This document shows positions 15,847-21,586 of a DNA stretch of 21,586 nucleotides, piece after piece (position 1 is the first letter of the stretch; the number at the start of each line of letters is the position of its first letter). A program made the position numbers and the translations under genes. The notes beneath the pieces are model-generated. The model worked only from the letters and a program-made list of their open reading frames with translations, did no database searches and had not been told where the DNA came from. Source of the stretch: CBDTTW01 sp965363675 (GTDB taxonomy: Bacteria; Bacteroidota; Rhodothermia; Rhodothermales; DASSAV01); NCBI GenBank assembly GCA_965363675.1, contig CBDTTW010000032.1:1-21586 (forward strand), read 5' to 3'.

Positions 15847-17460
15847 ATGATTCAGGTAAAAGACCTGCCCGCGCCCGCCGACCTGGCCCCGGTGCGGCGC
15901 GCGCTGCTTTCCGTGTTCGACAAAACCGGCCTTGCGCCCTTCGCCCGCGCGCTGCACGCCGCCGGCGTCACGCTCGTCTCGACGGGCGGCACCGCCGCCG
16001 CGCTCGAACGCGAGGGCCTGCCCGTCACGAGCGTGGACAGCCTCACCGGCTTCCCGGAGATCCTCGACGGCCGCGTCAAGTCGCTGCATCCGAACGTGCA
16101 CGGCGGCCTGCTGGCCCGGCGCACCGACCCCTCGGACATGCAGGCCCTGGCCGCGCACGGGATCGCGCCCATCGACCTGGTGGTGGTCAACCTGTACCCG
16201 TTCGGCAAAACCGTCGCCGATCCGGCCGTCACGGACGCCGTCGCCATCGAGAACATCGACATCGGCGGGCCGGCCATGATCCGCGCGGCGGCCAAGAACT
16301 TCTTCTTCGTGGCCGTCGTGACGGACCCGGCGGACTACGAAGCCGTCGCCGGGGAACTGGCCGCCGCAGGCGGGCTCTCGATGGCGACGCGCCGCCGCCT
16401 GGCGGGCAAAGCGTTTGCCCAAACGGCCGATTACGACGCCGCCATTGCGCGCTACTTCGCGCGGGCGTCCGCCCCCGCCGAGGCCGCCCCCGCCGAGGCG
16501 GCTGCGCTCCCCGAGGCGCTGCGCCTGGAGCTTCCACGGGCGCAGCCGCTGCGCTACGGCGAGAACCCGCACCAAGCGGCGGGCCTCTACGGCGCTCCCG
16601 AGCGCTTTTTCAAGCAACTGCACGGCAAGGAGCTTTCGTTCAACAACCTCATGGACCTGACGGCCGCGCTCGCTCTCATCGACGAGTTCCGGGGGGCCGG
16701 GCCGGCCTGCGCCATCCTCAAGCACACCAACCCGTGCGGCGTCGGGCTGGGCGCGAGCCTCGCCGAGGCGTACGAAAAGGCGTTCGCCACCGACCGGCAG
16801 AGCCCCTTCGGCGGCATCATCGTCGTCAACGAGCCGCTCGACCGAGAGGCCGCCGAGGCCATCGACCGCATCTTTACCGAGATCATCATTGCCCCGGACT
16901 ACGAGGAAGGCGTGCTCGAACGGCTGGAGGCCAAGAAAAACCGCCGCCTCATCCGGAGCCTGGCCCCCGCGCGCGACGACGAAAGCCTGGACATCCGGTA
17001 CGCCATCGGGGGCGTGCTCGTGCAGCAGCGCGACCCGGCCATGCCGCCGTTCGCCGATCTCCGGGCCGCCTGCACCGTCGCCACGGAGCGCGCGCCCACC
17101 GAAGCGGAGTGGATCGACCTGGACTTTGCCTGGCGCGTCGCCAAGCACGTCAAGAGCAACGCCATCGTCTACGCGAAAGGCGGGGCTACGCTCGGGGTGG
17201 GCGCCGGGCAGATGAGCCGCATCGACGCCTCCGAGATCGCCGTGATGAAAGGCGCCAAGTCGGCGCTGGACTTTGCCGGCGCGGTCGTAGCCTCGGACGC
17301 CTTCTTCCCCTTCGCCGACGGCCTCGTAGCGGCGGCGCAGGCCGGCGCGGCCGCCGTCATCCAGCCGGGCGGCTCCGTCCGCGACGACGAGGTGATCGCG
17401 GCGGCCAACGCGCGCGGCATCGCCATGGTTCTGACGGGCAAACGGCATTTTCGCCACTAA
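15847..17460 (+). CDS. purH: Bifunctional AICAR transformylase/IMP cyclohydrolase
   Basis: Performs the last two steps of IMP synthesis. 537 aa from ATG 15847. The N-terminal MGS-like IMP cyclohydrolase domain (about 17-215) includes LLSVFDKTGL, LVSTGGTAAAL, DGRVKSLHPNVHGGLL and VVVNLYPF. A short Ala/Pro/Glu-rich linker follows (near 206-222), and then the AICAR transformylase domain with RYGENPHQAAGLY, the catalytic K292-H293 in ILKHTNPCG, SPFGGI, KSNAIVY, and GQMSR. FFPFADGL, IQPGGSVRDDEVI and AMVLTGKRHFRH form the C-terminus. Start choice is supported by the conserved region beginning near residue 17 and by the 13-base gap to purN. No Shine-Dalgarno sequence is visible. A hairpin follows the stop codon. 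Confidence 0.96.
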   Translation: MIQVKDLPAPADLAPVRRALLSVFDKTGLAPFARALHAAGVTLVSTGGTAAALEREGLPVTSVDSLTGFPEILDGRVKSLHPNVHGGLLARRTDPSDMQALAAHGIAPIDLVVVNLYPFGKTVADPAVTDAVAIENIDIGGPAMIRAAAKNFFFVAVVTDPADYEAVAGELAAAGGLSMATRRRLAGKAFAQTADYDAAIARYFARASAPAEAAPAEAAALPEALRLELPRAQPLRYGENPHQAAGLYGAPERFFKQLHGKELSFNNLMDLTAALALIDEFRGAGPACAILKHTNPCGVGLGASLAEAYEKAFATDRQSPFGGIIVVNEPLDREAAEAIDRIFTEIIIAPDYEEGVLERLEAKKNRRLIRSLAPARDDESLDIRYAIGGVLVQQRDPAMPPFADLRAACTVATERAPTEAEWIDLDFAWRVAKHVKSNAIVYAKGGATLGVGAGQMSRIDASEIAVMKGAKSALDFAGAVVASDAFFPFADGLVAAAQAGAAAVIQPGGSVRDDEVIAAANARGIAMVLTGKRHFRH

Positions 17461-17473
17461 CGCAAGGCTTTCG

Positions 17474-17510
17474 GGGCGGCCGATGTTGTAAAATCAACAT
17501 TCGGCGGCCC
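17474..17510 (+). terminator. Long hairpin with an AT loop after purH
   Basis: GCCGATGTTG (17479-17488) pairs with CAACATTCGGC (17495-17505, one bulged T), extended outward by GGGC (17474-17477) with GCCC (17507-17510) past one G-G mismatch. The loop is TAAAAT. It starts 14 bases after the purH stop. There is no downstream T-run, so it may be a Rho-independent terminator of unusual form, an mRNA-stabilising structure or, since TGTTG-N6-CAACA is palindromic, a protein-binding site. Confidence 0.5.
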
Positions 17511-17620
17511 TGAGGCGTTCATTCGTCCCTATTTTCGCGGGCGTTGGGGCCTGCCTCCCGCCCCCCGCTTTCGCCGCCCCGCCCCGGGTCGCCGGCGGCG
17601 CGGTTCGCGTTATTCCCTTC

Positions 17621-17628
17621 GATATTTG
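17621..17628 (+). promoter_or_regulatory. Weak -7 candidate for mreB
   Basis: GATATTTG matches five of six fixed positions of TAnnTTTG and lies 19 bases upstream of the mreB ATG. Another candidate, TATTTTCG at 17530-17537, resembles the purN -7 box and would give a longer leader of about 105 bases. I cannot choose between them from sequence. Confidence 0.3.
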
Positions 17629-17646
17629 CCTTCCGCACATAGATAA

Positions 17647-18657
<1,011 letters not shown>

Positions 18658-18669
18658 CAGCAGAGGCGC

Positions 18670-19491
18670 ATGACGTTCAAGGTCTGGGACCGCATACAGG
18701 ACTGGGTGATCTTCTTCGCGCTGCTGGTCGTGGCCGTGGCGACGATGGCGGCGCGCAACGAGCCCGTCGTGCGCGGGCTGCGCGCGGCCTCGCTCGAAAC
18801 GACCTCGTGGGTGGAGGCGCGCTTTGCGTGGGCCGGCGGCTACTTCCGCGCCCTCGAAGAAAACAGCCTCTTGCGCGAGGAAAACATCGACCTCTCCAGC
18901 GAAGTGGCCCTCTCGCGCGAGGCGCAAAGCGAAAACGAACGCCTGCGCACGCTCCTCGGCTTCCGCGACTCGACGGAACTGCGGATGCACGCCGCCCGCG
19001 TGGTAAACAAGGACTGGGAGCAGAACCTGCTCACCATCGACGCCGGCGCGGCCGACAGCGTCAAGCTGGACATGCCGGTCGTGGACGACCGCGGCATCAT
19101 CGGCAAGGTGGTGCTCGTCAGCGAGCACTACGCGCGCGTGATGCCTTACCTCAACACCGATTTTCTGCTGCCGGCGCGCATCCTGCCCTTCCAGGCCGAA
19201 GGCATCCTCAAGTGGGAGGGGCAGCGCCGCGACCAGCTCCTGCTGGACCACATCCCGCGCACCGAGCCGGTCATCCGCGGCCAGCTCGTCGTGACGAGCG
19301 GTTACAGCGGCGCCTTCCCGTCGAGCTTCCCCGTCGGCTACGTCGATTCGGTGGCGACGAAGCCGGGGCGTCCCGAACTGCTCGTGTACGTGCGCCCGAC
19401 CTCCCCCATCGACCGCGCCGAGTACGTGTTCGTCATTCTGGAGCGCCCTGACCCCGAGCGGGTCGAACTGGAGTCTCGGCCCATCCAGTAG
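18670..19491 (+). CDS. mreC: Rod shape-determining protein MreC
   Basis: Single-pass inner-membrane scaffold of the elongasome that binds PBP2 in the periplasm. 273 aa. A short cytoplasmic tail is followed by a transmembrane helix (about 15-32, VIFFALLVVAVATMAA), a coiled coil (about 57-93, rich in Glu and Leu, with SENERLRTLLGF), and a beta-rich domain (100-265). VVNKDWEQNLLTIDAGAADSV, VVDDRGIIGKVV, VMPYLNTDF and SSFPVGYVDSV are typical MreC segments. Encoded directly after mreB; the next gene is a PBP4-type peptidase rather than mreD. Confidence 0.93.
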   Translation: MTFKVWDRIQDWVIFFALLVVAVATMAARNEPVVRGLRAASLETTSWVEARFAWAGGYFRALEENSLLREENIDLSSEVALSREAQSENERLRTLLGFRDSTELRMHAARVVNKDWEQNLLTIDAGAADSVKLDMPVVDDRGIIGKVVLVSEHYARVMPYLNTDFLLPARILPFQAEGILKWEGQRRDQLLLDHIPRTEPVIRGQLVVTSGYSGAFPSSFPVGYVDSVATKPGRPELLVYVRPTSPIDRAEYVFVILERPDPERVELESRPIQ

Positions 19492-19519
19492 CGGCGCGGC
19501 GCCCACCGTTTTACTTGCC

Positions 19520-21049
19520 ATGACCTTGTTTTTAGCCTTACGCCGGCGGCTCTGCGCGCTCGTGTGCTGCGGACTGCTCGTGTGCGGCGGGCCGGCCGCG
19601 TCCGCTGCCTACGGTCAGACGCGCACGCCTCCGGCGAGCCCCCGGCAGCTTACGGCCGCCCTCGACGCCGTGCTGGACCGCCGGGCGTTCGCCGATGCCG
19701 TCTGGGGGGCCGTCGTGCTCGACCTGGAGGCGGGCGAGGCGCTCTACGGACGCCATACGCAGCTCAACCTCGTCCCCGCCTCGAACGCCAAGCTCTTCAC
19801 GACGGCGGCGGCGCTCGACCAGCTCGGGCCGGACTACCGCTACCGCACGCTGCTGCTGGGGCGCGGGCGCCAGGTGGGCGCCGCCTGGCGCGGCGACCTC
19901 GTGGTGCGCGGCTCCGGCGACCCCACCATCGGCGGGCGCTTGTACGCGGGCGACCGCACGCGCGTGTTCCGGGCGTGGGCCGACTCGCTGGCCGCGCTCG
20001 GCATCCGCCGCGTCGCCGGAGACCTCATCGGCGACGACGACGTGTTCGACGACGAGCCCTTGCCCGAAGGCTGGAGCTGGGACGACGAGCCGTACTGGTA
20101 CGCCGCCGAAACCGGCGGCCTCGTCTTCAACGACAACGCCGTGGACATGACCATCGCCGGGCGGCGGCGCGGCGCCCGCGCGGCGATCACCTGGGAGCCG
20201 TACAATACCGACTACATCACCGTCGAGAACCAGACGCGCACCCTCGCCTCCGGGGCGCGGCTCCGCGAGGGCTACGCCCGGGCGCGCGGCGCCAACCACC
20301 TGCGCATCAGCAGCCAGGTGCCCGAGGGCGGCGTGGACCGCGAGTCGCTCACGATTGCCAACGGCACGCTCTACTTTCTGCACACGCTCCGCGAGACTCT
20401 GGAGCGCGCCGGAATCGCGGTGGAAGGCCGCCTCATCGACATCGACGACCTGGACGCCGCCGACGCCCCGGGCGGGGAGCCGCTGCGCCCGCTCGCCTCG
20501 CACACCTCGCCGCCGATGCGCGAGATTGCGCAGTGGATCAACCGCGAAAGCATCAACCTGTACGCCGAGCAGGCGCTCAAGACGCTCGCGCACGAGCAGA
20601 CGGGCGCGCCCGGCAGCACGCGCGGCGGCCTGCGGGCGGCGGCGCGCACCTTCGCCGAGGCGGGCATCGACACGGCGGGGCTGGGCCTCGTCGATGGGTC
20701 GGGGCTCTCGCGCATGAACCTCGTCAGCCCCGCTGCCCTGGGGCGGCTGCTGGCCTACATGTGGCTCCACCCGAGCCGCGCCGTGCGCCAGGCTTACCTG
20801 GAGTCGCTGCCGGGGCCGGGCATGGAAGGCACCCTCAAGACGCGCTTCGCCACTCTCCCGGCGCGCGCCGATTTGCGGGCCAAGACCGGCACCCTCGGGC
20901 ATGTGAGCGCCCTCAGCGGCTACGTCCGCACGCGCTCCGGGCGGCCGCTCGCCTTCGTGCTCATCAGCAACAACTTTACCACGCGCACGAGCGCCGTCCG
21001 CGAGGCCCAGGACGACTTCGTGGAGCTTCTGGCGAATATTAACTTTTGA
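19520..21049 (+). CDS. dacB: D-alanyl-D-alanine carboxypeptidase/endopeptidase (PBP4, peptidase S13)
   Basis: Class C low-molecular-weight penicillin-binding protein that trims or cleaves peptidoglycan cross-links in the periplasm. 509 aa. A signal peptide is visible (basic ALRRR, hydrophobic LCALVCCGLLVCGG, likely cleavage after ASA). The penicillin-binding motifs are S88-NAK91 (SxxK), S344-I-N346 in NRESINLYAEQ (SxN), and K455-TG in RAKTGTLG. DGSGLSRMNLVSP is also diagnostic of S13. The long stretch between SxxK and SxN accommodates the two inserted domains typical of PBP4. It lies 28 bases after mreC on the same strand, so co-expression with mreBC is likely. Confidence 0.94.
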   Translation: MTLFLALRRRLCALVCCGLLVCGGPAASAAYGQTRTPPASPRQLTAALDAVLDRRAFADAVWGAVVLDLEAGEALYGRHTQLNLVPASNAKLFTTAAALDQLGPDYRYRTLLLGRGRQVGAAWRGDLVVRGSGDPTIGGRLYAGDRTRVFRAWADSLAALGIRRVAGDLIGDDDVFDDEPLPEGWSWDDEPYWYAAETGGLVFNDNAVDMTIAGRRRGARAAITWEPYNTDYITVENQTRTLASGARLREGYARARGANHLRISSQVPEGGVDRESLTIANGTLYFLHTLRETLERAGIAVEGRLIDIDDLDAADAPGGEPLRPLASHTSPPMREIAQWINRESINLYAEQALKTLAHEQTGAPGSTRGGLRAAARTFAEAGIDTAGLGLVDGSGLSRMNLVSPAALGRLLAYMWLHPSRAVRQAYLESLPGPGMEGTLKTRFATLPARADLRAKTGTLGHVSALSGYVRTRSGRPLAFVLISNNFTTRTSAVREAQDDFVELLANINF

Positions 21050-21097
21050 CTTCTCCGGCGCCTCCGGCAACCTAAGCCCCGGCCCCGGCGTCATAAG

Positions 21098-21114
21098 GTG
21101 TTACCATAGTGTTA
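21098..21114 (+). repeat. Direct repeat GTGTTA upstream of hslV
   Basis: GTGTTA at 21098-21103 and 21109-21114, start-to-start 11 bases, or about one helical turn. The repeat lies within a local AT-rich stretch bounded by CATAA and TTATG (21093-21117). The second copy overlaps the first possible hslV ATG (21114). Possible operator or chance; no known regulator site matches, and it is not a CIRCE element. Confidence 0.3.
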
Positions 21115-21586
21115 TGCGCCCTGATCCCGCCCGCCCCATGCTCGCTTCCGCCGACGCCTTCGCCCTGCACAGCACCACCGTCCTGGCCATCCGGCACGAA
21201 GGCAAAGTCGCCATCGGCTCCGACGGCCAGGCCACGCTCGGAAACACCGTGATGAAGCACAAGGCGCAGAAAGTGCGCACGCTCTACGGCGGCCGCATCC
21301 TTGCCGGCTTCGCCGGGGCCACCGCCGACGCCTTCACCCTTTTCGAGCGTTACGAAGAAAAGCTCCAGCAGTTCAACGGCAACGTGACGCGGGCCGCCGT
21401 AGACCTGGCGAAGGACTGGCGCACCGACCGCTACCTGCGCCGCCTGGAGGCGCTCCTGGCCGTGGCCGCTCCCGACCGCCTGCTGCTCGTCAGCGGCAAC
21501 GGCGACGTGATCGAGCCCGACGACGGCATCGTCGCCATCGGCTCGGGCGGGCCGTTCGCCCTGGCCGCCGCCCGCGCCCTCCTGGC
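21114..21586 (+). CDS. hslV: ATP-dependent protease proteolytic subunit HslV, 5' part
   Basis: Threonine peptidase of the HslUV (ClpQY) complex; the 3' end is beyond the window. After a short propeptide the mature chain begins T-T-V-L-A-I-R-H-E-G, with the catalytic Thr exposed after processing. GSDGQATLGNTVMKHKAQKVR contains the conserved Lys of the active site; AGFAGATADAFTLFERYEEKL, DWRTDRYLRRLEALL and IGSGGPFALAAA are all HslV signatures. Two in-frame ATGs are possible: 21114 (20-residue propeptide) and 21138 (12 residues). The shorter is nearer to the family norm. HslU is expected downstream but is not visible. Confidence 0.93.
   Translation, partial: MRPDPARPMLASADAFALHSTTVLAIRHEGKVAIGSDGQATLGNTVMKHKAQKVRTLYGGRILAGFAGATADAFTLFERYEEKLQQFNGNVTRAAVDLAKDWRTDRYLRRLEALLAVAAPDRLLLVSGNGDVIEPDDGIVAIGSGGPFALAAARALL

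Noticed and set aside
21050..21113. Possible heat-shock CIRCE operator upstream of hslV
   Set aside because: The GTGTTA repeat is direct, not inverted, and lacks the TTAGCACTC/GAGTGCTAA arms.

Overview
The window is a gene-dense stretch of a very GC-rich bacterial chromosome. It looks like a member of the Rhodothermota (Rhodothermus/Salinibacter-type relatives of Bacteroidota). Reasons: most genes lack a Shine-Dalgarno sequence; several intergenic regions carry -7 boxes of the Bacteroidota type (TAnnTTTG or a close variant); and the gene content is that of a Gram-negative aerobe with an outer membrane. The lineage call is an inference from these traits, not from a database match. There are 17 complete or near-complete protein genes, plus a glmM 5' fragment at the left edge and an hslV 5' fragment at the right edge. 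No rRNA, tRNA, CRISPR array, insertion sequence or prophage was seen.

Layout. (1) 1-3387: a truncated minus-strand phosphoglucosamine mutase gene diverges from a plus-strand run ctaA-ctaB-rlmN (heme A synthase, heme O synthase, 23S rRNA/tRNA C2-adenosine methyltransferase). The cta pair implies an aa3/caa3-type terminal oxidase encoded elsewhere. (2) 3508-8146: a small two-helix membrane protein, an orphan HerA-type hexameric ATPase, a Tat-exported lipoprotein with a sugar isomerase-like TIM barrel, and dihydrolipoamide dehydrogenase. The last three each appear to have their own promoter. A strong bidirectional terminator closes the block. (3) 8214-12236: minus-strand ABC permease and ATPase genes diverge from a lipoprotein GDSL esterase. 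This is the YbbP-YbbA-TesA arrangement known from Escherichia coli; here the divergent start codons are 3 bp apart. (4) 12217-15107: a WbqC-like protein (minus), a membrane-associated family 2 glycosyltransferase and an S66 L,D-carboxypeptidase, all plausibly cell-envelope functions. (5) 15174-17460: purN-purH, late steps of purine synthesis. (6) 17647-21049: mreB-mreC followed directly by a class C PBP4-type penicillin-binding protein, with no mreD. (7) 21114-end: the start of hslV.

Overall the genes are mainly housekeeping with an envelope theme (GlmM, TesA/YbbAP, WbqC, GT2, LdcA, MreBC, PBP4). I did not find a convincing new defence, mobile or biosynthetic system. The most useful leads are the recurring TAnnTTGGGG promoter-like element, the compressed ybbA/tesA divergent junction, the HerA ATPase without a NurA partner, and several hairpins in leaders or downstream of genes.
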